A stretch of DNA of 64,000 nt from Pollenia angustigena (taxonomy: Eukaryota > Arthropoda > Insecta > Diptera > Polleniidae). The DNA lies in NCBI GenBank assembly GCA_930367215.1, contig OV884059.1, positions 64,203,393 to 64,267,392 on the forward strand, in the 5' to 3' direction. This document shows positions 44,962 to 55,215 of this stretch, piece after piece. The position numbers and the translations under genes are program-made. Position 1 is the stretch's first letter. Each line of letters opens with the position of its first letter. The notes below the pieces were generated by a model. It saw only the letters and a list, made by a program, of their open reading frames with translations. It did not search any database and was not told where the DNA came from.

Positions 44962-47757
44962 TTACATTGATTCTGTTATATTTGGGGTTTCGGTGTTTTG
45001 GAATTTCTTCTTTCTTTTGATGTGTGATTTATAGTATTTGTATCCGTTATCTGTTATGACATGATCATTATCCAATTCAGAAACAACTATTTTCCTAAAC
45101 TTAGAATGGTTTTTTCCGCCTCTTTCGTCTTTAATGTAAATGTTTCCTGTCTGAATATCTACATTTTCTCGGGTTTCGTTGAGTTTGTTAATAGTATTTT
45201 CTTTCATTTTGATAATAGAGTTCCTGATTGAGGGGTACTCCTCTTGGTTAATGGTACCGTTTCTAAAATCAACCGGTTTTCTTTTAGTTGTCGAATGAAT
45301 AGTATTATTATAATACATTATTATCTTGTAAATTTTTTCCTCGACTGTTTCTGTTTCTCTGTTGGGATCATGTTTAAGTATTCTAATGTGTTCGTTTATC
45401 GTGTTATGAAGCCTTTCTACATCAGAGTTTGAAGAGTGATTATTGTTCGAAGTATAGTGTATTTCGATTTCCTGTTCTCTAAGAAATTCTAAAAGTGGTA
45501 AGGCCTTGAAGCCCAATTCGTTATCTATAACCAATTTTTTTATTTTTCCCGCAATTGATAAATATTGTGTTAAACCTATTTTAAATTCAATCCAGGATCT
45601 GTTTTTTATCCTTATAGCCTGGGCATATTTGGAGAATTTATCGATGAATGTTAAAAATAGAGTTTTTCCTAAACTATAAAATACATCTGCATGTATTACA
45701 TCCCCAGGTTTTTCTGGAGTTTCCGTTATTTTGAATTCTTGTTTGATTGGTCTTCTCTCGTATTTTTCCTTGTTACAAATGTCGCAATTATTTATAAATT
45801 GAGTTATTCGTGTTTTTAATTGTGGGTGGTAGATTTCCGCTCTTAATTCAGCAAAATTTTCGTTTATACCTCTGTGGTTATTCTTTTTATGTTCTTTTTC
45901 TATTAGATCGGTAAGCACATTCTCGTCTAAGATATCTTCTAATATTTTCTTACATATCAGAACTTTGAATCCATTGCTGGCTTCAAAATATCTATTTATG
46001 ACTTCTTTAAATTTTTCTGAAACGGATTCATCGCGAATCAGGATTGCATTGGTTTTATCTGAATCAAAATGATTTTTCAATATTGTTATAATAGTTGATT
46101 CGTCAAATTCTTTGGCCGATATTGTTTTCCTCTTGTTTTTAAAGATTTTTTCGTTTTTTATTTTTAGTGAACCGGAGGTTGTCTTATTGACAACGATTTG
46201 TCTTCGATAAAAATTTAAGGGATTGGTTGTTTCTACAACTTGTGAAAGTTTTTCCTTTTCCTCATTGTTTAAGTGATTGGTTCGTAATTGTTCCAGGAGG
46301 GGAACTTTTGTATTCTCGTCATCTTCTTCAATTGTATAAACAAAAAAATTCTCGTTTGTAACTGTTGTAGTTTCCTGAGTATCGAATTTTATTTTCCTTG
46401 GTGTATTACCAGTTACGTTAACAAAAGCGTTGACTTTAAAGTTTTCGGCTTCGTATATTCCCTCCATTATTTCGATATTTTGATTATCCAAAATTGTTTT
46501 GGGTGTGTAGATTAATCCTTCCTTTTGATTAACATCTATTTGGTATATACCGTCTGCTTCAAAAAAATATTCCAAGTTTCCTAGGGTATAATTTAAAGGA
46601 ACTCTTTTGTCTCCAATTTGTAATATATCCTCTTCTAGGTTTACGATTGCTTTTAATTTTTTTAAAATATTATTGCCAATTAGTCCGTCGTATTTTGTAT
46701 GAAATTTACAGACTAGAAATTCAATTTTGTTCTCAGTATTACCTAATTCTTCAAATAGCGGGATGGATACTTTTTCTTCTACTTTAACTATATGTTGTAG
46801 TGTTTTTACATTAATGGGCTTGAAATCTAATTTCCATTTTGAGTGACAGATTCCCGGGTTGATTATGGAGTGCGCTGCTCCGGTATCGATTATAAATTTC
46901 AGGAATCCTAATTTTGTTTTTATGACTATATATGGTAGTTCTCCGTGGAGGCTACTTGCTAAAAAATTTTCATTACTGTTCACTTCCATTGCTTCCACTT
47001 CGGGTGCTTGTTGTTGTTGTTGATGGTTTTGTTTGTTCCTCCATTTTTCCTGTGTATTATTTTTGAAGAAATTTTGGTTTAATTGATGATGATCTTGTTC
47101 TTTGGGTTTCACTGAGTTTTGCAAATGGTTTCCATACTTCTGGTTATTTGTTTGTTTGGCTCGGCCGGGGTGTATGCGACCATCTTTACCCATTCTATCG
47201 TAATTGTTTTCATAAAGGATATCCATTGCTTTTTCCAGCGACTCCGGATTCCTGCATGCCAAAATGGTTTTCATTGGCTCCGGCATTTTATTCTTAAAAA
47301 CATGAAGAGCTGATCTTTGGTTATTTATTGCAACCTGATTGGCAGCTTCGCCCTCTCCCAATATTAATACTGTTTTATTATTTAAACGCCTCAATCTGTA
47401 TTTAATATCATTGTAAAAATCTGTGGTATTCGTTTGGAAGGTTACTGCCCTCAGATCATCGTAAAGTTCATCACAACTTCTTCTCTCACCGAAATTATTA
47501 TTGAGTGTTCGCTTTATATCCTCCCAAGATTGAACCTGTGTGTTTATCTCCAATACTTCCTTTGCTTTTCCAACAATTCGACTTTTGATTATGTCGGAAA
47601 AAAGTAATTGTGACAGTTCGTCATAAGACGCAAGTATCGGGTAGATTCTATCTATTAATCTTGTGAAGGTTGGTAAATCGTTAATATTCCCACTAAATTG
47701 GGGAAGGCTATTCAGATATTTAAGAGGGTCTAACTGAATTTGTGGGGGGTTTGCCAT
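44962..47757 (-). CDS. gag-protease-integrase fusion polyprotein (reverse transcriptase deleted)
   Basis: The 931-codon ORF is intact. Residues 1-190 are a gypsy-type Gag, followed by a basic, Gln-rich tail (to about 255, QNHQQQQQ) with no CCHC knuckle. The protease has IIDTGAAHSIINP (Asp 291) and a YDGLIGNNIL block (356-365). After the linker LLEQLRTNHLNNEEKEKL (487-504), which normally precedes reverse transcriptase, the sequence jumps to NPLNFYRRQI (512-521), which normally follows RNase H. No YxDD motif or RNase H block exists, so an in-frame deletion lies near residues 505-512 (about 46220-46250). Integrase is complete in its key residues: H623, H628, C658, C661 zinc finger and Asp 691, Asp 745, Glu 781 (35 residues between the last two). 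Gag and pol share one frame, with no frameshift. Confidence 0.9.
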   Translation of the reverse strand: MANPPQIQLDPLKYLNSLPQFSGNINDLPTFTRLIDRIYPILASYDELSQLLFSDIIKSRIVGKAKEVLEINTQVQSWEDIKRTLNNNFGERRSCDELYDDLRAVTFQTNTTDFYNDIKYRLRRLNNKTVLILGEGEAANQVAINNQRSALHVFKNKMPEPMKTILACRNPESLEKAMDILYENNYDRMGKDGRIHPGRAKQTNNQKYGNHLQNSVKPKEQDHHQLNQNFFKNNTQEKWRNKQNHQQQQQAPEVEAMEVNSNENFLASSLHGELPYIVIKTKLGFLKFIIDTGAAHSIINPGICHSKWKLDFKPINVKTLQHIVKVEEKVSIPLFEELGNTENKIEFLVCKFHTKYDGLIGNNILKKLKAIVNLEEDILQIGDKRVPLNYTLGNLEYFFEADGIYQIDVNQKEGLIYTPKTILDNQNIEIMEGIYEAENFKVNAFVNVTGNTPRKIKFDTQETTTVTNENFFVYTIEEDDENTKVPLLEQLRTNHLNNEEKEKLSQVVETTNPLNFYRRQIVVNKTTSGSLKIKNEKIFKNKRKTISAKEFDESTIITILKNHFDSDKTNAILIRDESVSEKFKEVINRYFEASNGFKVLICKKILEDILDENVLTDLIEKEHKKNNHRGINENFAELRAEIYHPQLKTRITQFINNCDICNKEKYERRPIKQEFKITETPEKPGDVIHADVFYSLGKTLFLTFIDKFSKYAQAIRIKNRSWIEFKIGLTQYLSIAGKIKKLVIDNELGFKALPLLEFLREQEIEIHYTSNNNHSSNSDVERLHNTINEHIRILKHDPNRETETVEEKIYKIIMYYNNTIHSTTKRKPVDFRNGTINQEEYPSIRNSIIKMKENTINKLNETRENVDIQTGNIYIKDERGGKNHSKFRKIVVSELDNDHVITDNGYKYYKSHIKRKKKFQNTETPNITESM

Positions 47758-48596
47758 ATTGAACTAAAAAATTTTTTTTTTTTGTTAGAAGAAAATCGCA
47801 AATGAAAAGAAGAAAAGAAAGGAAGCGTTCGAATTTGTAAAAGAATATTCCCAATTTTTCGCAAAAACAGAAAATTATTCACAAAAATAAAAAAAATTAT
47901 CCGCACTGTTTAAATTTTCTTTTTAAAGACTTAAAATAATAAAAAAAAAAATATATAAAAAAATAACTTATACACTTGATGCTGTAGAATAAGTTCTAGG
48001 ACACTTGTGGATGGCTTTTTACACTGTTCCTTAAAGCAATTAGTTCCAAAGGGTATTCTTTAAATTTCACTTCGTACTTCAAAAGTTCTACTTTTTTCAT
48101 ATGTACTTTAGATTGTTTATTTTGTGTTTATTTTATTTCCGGTTAATGTTCTTTATTTTATAAGTACGTTTTTCAAAAGTTATATTTTTTCGTTATATAC
48201 ACTTTTAGATTGTTTATTTTGTGATAACTAAGTATGTAACAGCGTTTTAAAATTAAAAAAAAATCACTGTTGTGTTCACTTTTAATTGAAACAGAGTTTC
48301 TTGTTATACTAATATGTATTAAGAAGTTTTTTAAGTTCACTTGTTTGTAAAAAAAGGAAAGTAGTAAATTTGTTTCCTTAAAAAAAAAATTTATATTTTT
48401 TTTTTTTCAACCGATGTTGCCAAAGTATATGACAATATGTTAACGAAAAAAATTTATATATTTTTTTTTCAACCGATGTTGCCAAAGTATATGACAATAT
48501 GTTAACGAAAAAAATTTATATATTTTTTTTTCAACCGATGTTGCCAAAGTATATGACAATATGTTAACGAGTTATATCCCGTTTATCCTCGTCGCC
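47758..48596 (-). other. 5' leader of the LTR element
   Basis: 839 bp between the 5' LTR and the gag-pol ATG. It is A/T-rich and non-coding. It contains the tRNA primer site at its start and the 62-bp triple repeat. In gypsy the corresponding leader carries the insulator. Confidence 0.75.
48398..48570. repeat. 62-bp tandem repeat, three copies, in the leader
   Basis: CAACCGATGTTGCCAAAGTA starts at 48408, 48470 and 48532. Each unit pairs a conserved part (GATGTTGCCAAAGTATATGA, CAATATGTTAACGA) with an A/T tract. Two of the three units are identical as read, and the first differs mainly in the A/T tract. Position and design recall the arrayed Su(Hw) sites of the gypsy leader, but I do not see the canonical Su(Hw) core. 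Confidence 0.9.
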
Positions 48597-48597
48597 A
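48577..48597 (-). promoter_or_regulatory. tRNA primer-binding site
   Basis: In element sense TGGCGACGAGGATAAACGGG follows the LTR, its first T being the last LTR base. TGG is the expected complement of the tRNA CCA end. I could not match the remainder to a specific tRNA from memory. Confidence 0.65.
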
Positions 48598-49169
48598 GTT
48601 AAGTTCCTTGGTAATAATACCTTAAAAAAAAAACTAGTATCGGTTTTTTTTTTTATTACTTTTTATTGAATCAAAGTTTAGACTAACTAAAATATTACAA
48701 TTCACTTATATTTATAGTATTTTTATGGTAAAGGTAAAATAAACAAAAATATTAAACGTTGCTATTTCGCAATCAATAAAATGAATTTAAATTAAAAAGT
48801 GCAATTATTAATTATTGGGAAATTTAACAAGTTAAAACAAAATGTATTAAATATGTCAATCAATAAATTAAATAAAAATCATTAAAAAGTGCAATCACTA
48901 ATTATTGGGAAATTTAACTATGTCAAAATAAAATGTATTGTGAAATAATAATGTTAAATAAAATAAGTATTTAAATATGACAATCAATACGTTAAAAAAT
49001 CATTGAAAAGTGCAATCACTAATTCTTGGGAAATTTAACTATGTCAGAATAAAATGTATTGCGAAATAACAATAAATAAAAGTAAAATGTATAAAATTAT
49101 ATATATGGAATACATATTATATTATAATATAGAATTCATATTATGATTTTATTAGGTGTTATCGTAACT
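48597..49169 (-). repeat. 5' LTR (573 bp)
   Basis: Begins AGTTACGATAACACC and ends GGAACTTAACT in element sense. I found no difference from the 3' LTR on base-by-base reading, which implies recent insertion because both LTRs are copied from one template. Confidence 0.95.
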
Positions 49170-49931
49170 TTTATGCTTGAAGAAATTGCAAATTAAACAT
49201 CATACATAAAAGCCTTCAACAATGACAAGGTATTTCAAAATTCTTAAAATTCAAAATAAGTACTAAGAAGAACACATGTTGTCTTTATAACTCTTAAGTA
49301 CACACCTTATTTGTGAGGCATAAACTGCCACCTGGGCTACTTGGATTTTGTATGGAGTTTCTTATGGCTATAGAAAAAACTCACACTAACGAGCACCTGG
49401 GCAAGGCTGGGACTACTTTATATGTATGGAGTTTTATGGCTATGGCAGGAACATTTTGTTGGGAAATAAAATAATTGTTCGAAAAAACGGAAAAGAAAGA
49501 ATTCTTATGTGTTGTGTATGCTTTTTGAAACGTTTCATTTTGATTTTATTTACTGCAGTACATATATTATAGGGAAGGGTCTGACCAGGCCCAAGTGGAT
49601 ACAATATTCACAAAATTTTTATTTGGCCAATTGCGGAATTGAGGAATAAATAAAGTTTCGTTCTAATGTACTTAATAATTATACAAAAAAAAAACTGGAA
49701 AAAAGTCGAAAAATGCCTGGCCAGGTACAGGTATACACTTAAGGGCGAATAAAAGTACCTGAATTGAAACAAATAAAAAAATTGTATTACATGCAAAAAA
49801 ATATATATGTTTATGTATGAATTTAACTTTGATATTTTCAAAACCGAACCGAAACCGACCGGTTTTAATATTTTTAAAACCGAAACCGCGGTTTCACATT
49901 TTTACGGTTTTTAGCAAACTCTAGTTTAAAT

Positions 49932-50392
49932 AATGAACAAATTTTAAATGCCTGACAAATCCTTTAAACTTCCCCTAACCCAAATCTTTTCCTGTTGCAA
50001 GTAAGTTTATGTGTGTTTCACGATTGTTTTATTTTCTTATAAAAGCGCAGACAATTTAATGTGTTTGTTGTGAAACATGACACGGGACGCAGCAATCAGT
50101 TACAACACGTGTCGTTTTGTGGCAAGTCGAAAAATTTTATTGTTTCAACATCATTATTTTTATGAGTGACCGAAATCCACTCGAGATTTCAAGCAGTTAT
50201 AAAATGAATTAAAAGAGTGCATAACAATTTTTGTCAAGTGTGACCATAAAGTTCTTTTAATATTGTATTTATTCGTTCGGGGTGTCTGGTGGCAAATTTA
50301 TATTTTTAAATACGATTATTTCGAAAGTAATAAACGAAGAGGAGGGAGGGCGGCGCCGTTGGAATTATCGATTGTGCGGATTTGTCAGTCAC
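49932..50392. other. unassigned stretch
   Basis: No motif recognised. GC content rises at 50340-50400, next to the mariner remnant. Confidence 0.4.
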
Positions 50393-50990
50393 GATGTCGC
50401 AGTGGTCAAGTGAGCATTGCGCGTTCGCTGTGGAGACATTTTTTAAGAGTAAAGCGGCACATACACTTGCAATAAAATTGTTCAATTTTACGTTTTGAAC
50501 AATTATATCGCCAATGTATATGTGATATTCGAAGGTGGCACAATATATTGGCAACAATAAAAAGACTTTTGATTTTAATTGTACAACGAAAAGAAAGCGA
50601 AATGTGTTGAATTGAATTAATGAAACCATTGTGCGGCTTATTGCATAGTATAGGTATAGTATAGTTCACTTAAACGACCACGTCAACAAGCAAAACTGCC
50701 GTTACTGGTCTCCAAGAACCAGCAGCCCTCGATTAAAACATCAAAAACCATTGCATTGCCCCGGGGTAACTGTTTGGGGTGCGTTATCCACGCATGAGAT
50801 AATTGGATCATTTTTTTCGAAAATTCTCGAAAAACAAGGCTCCGTTTTGAACAGTGTGTTCAACTCGACGGAAGATATCTGGATGGCATACCCTTTAAAA
50901 AATAAAATCCGCATTTCCATTCTATCGTTTAATGCTCTTAATAAAACTTTGTGTCAATTATTACGTTTTCTATTTATTTGCTATCAGTAG
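50393..50990 (+). pseudogene. mariner transposase remnant split by a MITE
   Basis: ATG at 50393 opens MSQWSSEHCAFAVETFFKS, the usual N-terminus of a mariner-type transposase. A family C MITE then replaces or interrupts the frame (50450-50653). After it FHLNDHVNKQNCRYWS (from 50665) and LHCPGVTVWGALSTHEIIGS give the middle of the catalytic domain. The HTH region and the C-terminal Asp are missing. It is dead. Confidence 0.8.
50450..50653. mobile_element. MITE family C, copy 2
   Basis: Matches 22909-23160: AAAGCGGCAC, CACTTGCAATAAAATTGTTC, TGATATTCGAAGGTGG and GGCAACAATAAAAAGACTTT. It is shorter than copy 1 at the right end. It sits inside a mariner remnant. Confidence 0.7.
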
Positions 50991-51439
50991 AGTTGCCAAT
51001 TTAGAGCCTTTGGCGCTAGATTTACTGTTGATTGAGTGCTTTTTACTGCTAATTAAAGGCCCTTAAGTCGAAATTCTTACATGTTTACATAGAGAATGAA
51101 ATGTCAAATATATTTGTAATGTTGTTAAAAAAATGCAAATCCAAATAAAATTGCAAGCATAGGACAAAACAATGGCGACCATTAGAGGATAAGTCCGCTA
51201 GATTGATTACCTTTTTGGGTTTAAAACTAAGAAAATTTTTTAAAGTTGCAATGGAATATCTTATAGTCCCTACTTTGGTTCCTTCAGAAAGGTACTTATC
51301 AATTTTTAAAAAACTGCCATCTAAAATAACGTGCGTATATACATACATACATACGTCTCATAGGTTCAATAAAGTGATAAAAACAACGAACTGTAGCCTT
51401 ATAAAAAATAATTAATGTTTTCCTGCACAAGTATAAACA
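50991..51439. other. unassigned stretch
   Basis: No paired repeat and no coding motif. A short (ATAC)n run lies at about 51335. Confidence 0.4.
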
Positions 51440-51530
51440 TTCAGTCGATAGTAATATCGATATATCGATAGTGAAAGCTGAACTATCGATATATATCGAT
51501 AGTAGAAAATATCGATAGTATCCCAGCACT
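51440..51530. promoter_or_regulatory. cluster of TATCGATA palindromes
   Basis: Within 75 bp there are six CGATA motifs, several as full TATCGATA or ATATCGATAT palindromes. TATCGATA is the DRE site bound by DREF, and CGATA clusters bind BEAF-32 in Drosophila. The cluster ends at TATCCCAGCACTA, which looks like a MITE terminus, so the sites may belong to a repeat. Function is inference. Confidence 0.5.
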
Positions 51531-52091
51531 AGTACATACTAATTTGCATGAAAAAATGGTCGCCATTTATTAAGAAATTATTTTGAAAATAATCATTTGT
51601 AAATGATCAAAATCGCTCTCAAGTTATGATAAAATGTATGTAACACAAATGCCTTATTTCTGTCGAAATATTAGCCTAGCCCATAAAAAAAAGACATGAT
51701 AGAAAAAACTAAAAACGAAATTGAATTTAGCGCTGTAATATCTTTGTATTTCATATATTTTTATTTAAACGATTTTTTTGAAGGCCAGTGTACTTAATAA
51801 AACTTGGTTCTTAAACATTTCATTAAGTTTTTTATTTAGCGCTTTTCAGCGCTTTTTGATTGGGGGCACGGCGCTTTTTGATTAACAATAGTTCACAACC
51901 ATGGCTACCAGACACCATGTACTTATTTGAGTTGTGTTTAGTTTTATTTTTATGTGAAACATAACAAAATATGTAGCTTGTATAAAAACGTACTGCTTTA
52001 AACCAGCAACTCGGACCCTTTAACATTGGTAGTAAAGGGTGTGTTTTATAGAGTGATAAAAGTTTAAATCATAATAAAACATGGTATATAC
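51531..52091. other. unassigned stretch
   Basis: Contains an AGCGCTTTTCAGCGC repeat at about 51838. Nothing else is recognised. Confidence 0.4.
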
Positions 52092-53449
52092 ATTAGGATG
52101 GGTCTAAAAAAAAAGTTGTGCCAGTCACCCCCTACAATGAATGAAGCTTATAAAACAGAAAAAAATTGTTTTTTTGCCACGCCCCAAAATACAGCACTTT
52201 TGGTTTTTTATGTGTAGCGCTGCCATTTAAAGTCCGATCTCATCATATCGTTGTTCATGGCTTGATAGTGGCTTCATTTTTGTCTTTGGTGACTATTCAG
52301 TCCGACCTGAAATTCTGGGCTCCACTTATGCCATCTCGGATCCTTCCCCCAAATGTCCAATTTTTTTGACGGTCCAAGAAAGTCCTTATAAAACTACGTA
52401 TGTATAGATTTTAATATGCTCACTTTTATGACACGCCTCCAAATTAAGCCCCTGTTTTCTTTTTCACATACATACTACATTAAACCATGTAGAAGCCAAT
52501 ACAAACCAAAAAAATGTTCATCAGTCAGTTTGAAAAACTTTAAAAAAATTGTTTTTGCCACGCCTTAAATAACTGCCCTTATTGTTTTATATATACAGCA
52601 TCATCATTTAAAGTCCAATCTCATCGTATCATATATCATTGTTAATGTCTCGAATGTTCCTTTATTTTCGTATTTAATGCTCTTTTAAACTAACTTAAAA
52701 TTCTAGATCAGTGACGTCCAAAATTTAAATTGTGGTTGTATTGCTTTTTATTAGTATTAGTGAATAAAGAGACAAATATTCTTAATAAAAATACAAAAAA
52801 TATATAAGCATCCCCCGCATGTGCACTCGTCGCTTGGTAATCGACGACAGAATTGTGTACTCTCGTGGACTAAATGAAAGAGCGTAAGAATGCGTGTGAA
52901 GAATGTGTGTGAAGTAATTTCCACAATTGTGGTATGGGCTGGACACCAATGTTCTAGATGGCAATTATGATATCTCGGATCCTTCCCCTCTGATGTCTAA
53001 TTTTTTAGGTGCTAAGAAAGTCCCTCTAAAACTTAGTATATCTAGCTTTTAATATACTCGCCATGCTCCATTTTGAGTCACCTTGAGTCTAGCTTAGATT
53101 TATATACACCGACTGCCCAATCTATAATTTTTCGCATATATGTTTTGAGGCATTAATTTGTATGCATTAAAATTATTTTGTATTTTTCATTTTAAGAATT
53201 CTGCAGTTTCTTTCAGAAGATTTTCACAGTACAGCAAAAAAAATGGCACGAAAAATGGCACAAAATATCAAAACTGGCAAGAAAAGGCTAGTAGTTCAGA
53301 TGGAGAAAGCTTGTCAATATATTCATCCGTCTAACTTTCATTAAAATATGAGTAGTCCACTTGCAAACACCGCTAAGTTAAAAAAAAACCAAATTAAAAA
53401 TTGAAATGCCAAGCCATAGAGAGTGGTTTTCAGGATTTTGGAATAACAC

Positions 53450-54100
53450 TGGTTTACAGCCAAAAAATACCAAGAACGCCACATGCCTAGATAAGTTAAT
53501 TGGGACCTCCTGAAAAAAAAAACGCTTTAATTTTTTTTGCTGAAAATTTCTATCTGATAAGAAATGGTTGGTTTTAAATACGTTAAAACTGATGGATTAA
53601 AAAAAACGGAATTTTATATGAGATGAAAATATTGTCGTTCCACAAAATCCTTAATAAAAACTTAATTTTTCAAATTACGCTTAAAATGTTGGTAATTAAA
53701 TACACTATTTGGTTAAAAAATAAAACATTCCAGATATTTAATATAACGTAGAAAAAAATCACGAAATAAAAATTAAAAATTTTGAAAAAAACGTAAAAAA
53801 TAGGCAAATTGAAATTTGAGGTGCCATTACTCAGCCATTTCTTATCAGATAGAAATTTTCAGCATATCGACGGAAAAGGCAATCAATTACCTTTCCAACG
53901 ATATGCCATTTGTTTGGTTGGGCTCCACAAGGGTTTGAGTGGGACCATACACCGAAAAACACAAAAGTACCGTTATCTAACAAACGGTACTTAGGAAAAA
54001 ATTACAGCGTTTTTCGTGTTCAGGAGGTCCACATTACCTTATCTAGGAATGTGGCTTTCTTGGTACTTTTCCAAACTTAAAATTTGTAAAGCAGTGTAAT
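53450..54100. mobile_element. inner inverted repeat element
   Basis: ACCAAGAACGCCACATGCCT, GGGACCTCCTGAA and CTATCTGATAAGAAATGG on the left are mirrored at 53829-53846, 54020-54035 and 54045-54070 on the right. The arms are imperfect. The ends are not sharply defined and the element is non-coding. Confidence 0.55.
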
Positions 54101-54127
54101 TAACCAAAAATTGCGCGTAACTTATGC

Positions 54128-54612
54128 TAAGTTCACACTTAGGTTTTTAAACGCGTTTAAGCAAAATGTTGATTTAGCTAATCAAAGCCGTTCACATTAC
54201 ATTTGAGATGATTAAGATGACAGTTGATTAAGAAAAAAAACACACAAAAAACAACAAACAAATTTATATTTCTTTAAAGTATTAAAAATGGATAAAAAAA
54301 ACTTTTATAAAGTTATCAGAAGATTATTTTAATCATTTTAATGATGAAATTGTGAAAATTTATGAATTATTTAAGGAAAAAAATAAAAACATTAAACAGA
54401 AATCTTGGCCGGTTGTACACGATCATGTTGGCGATTCTACATTTGAGGTATGTTCAGTGGATTCTACGTGATTTAGTTTTAATCATGTCAATTTGAAGTG
54501 ATTAACAAATCACTTCAATGTATGGGTAATCATCCCGATTTTGAAGTGATTAGAGCTTAATCACGTTCGAGCTGCTTAAACGCGTTTAAGAACCAAAGTG
54601 TGAACATAATTT
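54128..54612. mobile_element. MITE with GTTCACACTT and AAACGCGTTTAAGCA ends
   Basis: GTTCACACTTAGGTTTTTAA and AAACGCGTTTAAGCA at the left pair with TGCTTAAACGCGTTTAAGAA and AAAGTGTGAAC at the right. The roughly 480-bp element is non-coding. The target duplication is uncertain. Confidence 0.7.
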
Positions 54613-55215
54613 ACAGAGTTTTGTATGAGATTGATAATGGCTTAGGGAGCCATTTAAAAAAAAAAATAAATGGAGGTTTTTACAGAATTTTTATTTTGCT
54701 ATATGTCTAAAACAAAAAGGGCTGTAATTTAAGGCGTGGCAAAATTTTTTTTGAAGTTCTTAAAACTTAATAAATATACCTTTTATTCGAGGGCGTGACT
54801 GATGAAAATGTTTTTGGTTTGTATTGGCTTCTACTTGGTTTAATGTAGTATGTATGTGAAAATAAGGGGCTTAATTTGGAGGCGTGTCATAAAAGTGAGC
54901 ATATTAAAATCAATACATACGTAGTTTTATAAGGATCCGAGATGGCATAAGTGGCGCCCAGAATTTCAGGTCGGATTGAAAAGTCACCAAAGACAAAAAT
55001 GAAGCCACTATCAAGCCATGAACAACGATATGATGAGATTGGACTTTAAATGACGATGCTGTATATATAAAACAATAAGGGCAGTTATTTAAGGCGTGGC
55101 AAAAACAATTTTTTTAAAGTTTTTCAAACTTAATATATATACCTTTTATTCTAGGGCGTGACTGATGAAAATTTTTTTGGTTTGTATTGGCTTCTACATG
55201 GTTTAATGTAGTATG

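Larger units (their letters stand above)
42853..49169 (-). mobile_element. gypsy-type LTR retrotransposon, RT-deleted, young insertion
   Basis: Two 573-bp LTRs starting AGTTA and ending TAACT read as identical. A 6-bp duplication TTTATG flanks the element (42847-42852 and 49170-49175). The order in element sense is LTR, primer-binding region, leader with three 62-bp repeats, one gag-protease-integrase ORF, env, purine tract GGTGGGGG (43426-43433), LTR. AGT..ACT LTR ends, the absence of a CCHC knuckle in gag, and env with a basic cleavage site point to the gypsy/Errantivirus group. Reverse transcriptase and RNase H are missing, so the 6.3-kb copy could not have replicated without a helper. Confidence 0.95.
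42740..49923. mobile_element. hAT-type element hosting the LTR retrotransposon
   Basis: The ends TAGGGATTGCT and AGCAAACTCTA are imperfect inverted repeats, flanked by an exact 8-bp duplication GTTTAAAT (42732-42739 and 49924-49931). Both termini contain CGGTTTTAACCGAAACCG-like palindromes. Without the LTR element the hAT copy is about 860 bp and non-coding. The interior part (49176-49830) shows CACCTGGGC and TATGGAGTTTYTTATGGCTA-type short repeats but no gene. Confidence 0.8.
52092..55215. mobile_element. large inverted repeat with tandem-unit arms and nested elements
   Basis: The left arm (about 52160-53080) and right arm (about 54720-55215) share long inverted stretches such as TTTAAAGTCCRATCTCATCR, GATAGTGGCTTCATTTTTGT and ATGACACGCCTCCAAATTAA. 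Within each arm the blocks GCCACGCC and TACTACATTAAACC recur about every 370-400 bp, so the arms are themselves tandem repeats. The centre holds a second inverted repeat (53450-54100) and a MITE (54128-54612). A related single unit lies at 62470-62700. No transposase was found. Confidence 0.65.

Noticed and set aside
45244..47313. Plus-strand open frames opposite gag-pol
   Set aside because: They are antisense to the intact 931-codon frame and have no motifs.
48398..48570. CRISPR-like array
   Set aside because: The units are contiguous tandem repeats without unique spacers, inside a eukaryotic retroelement leader.
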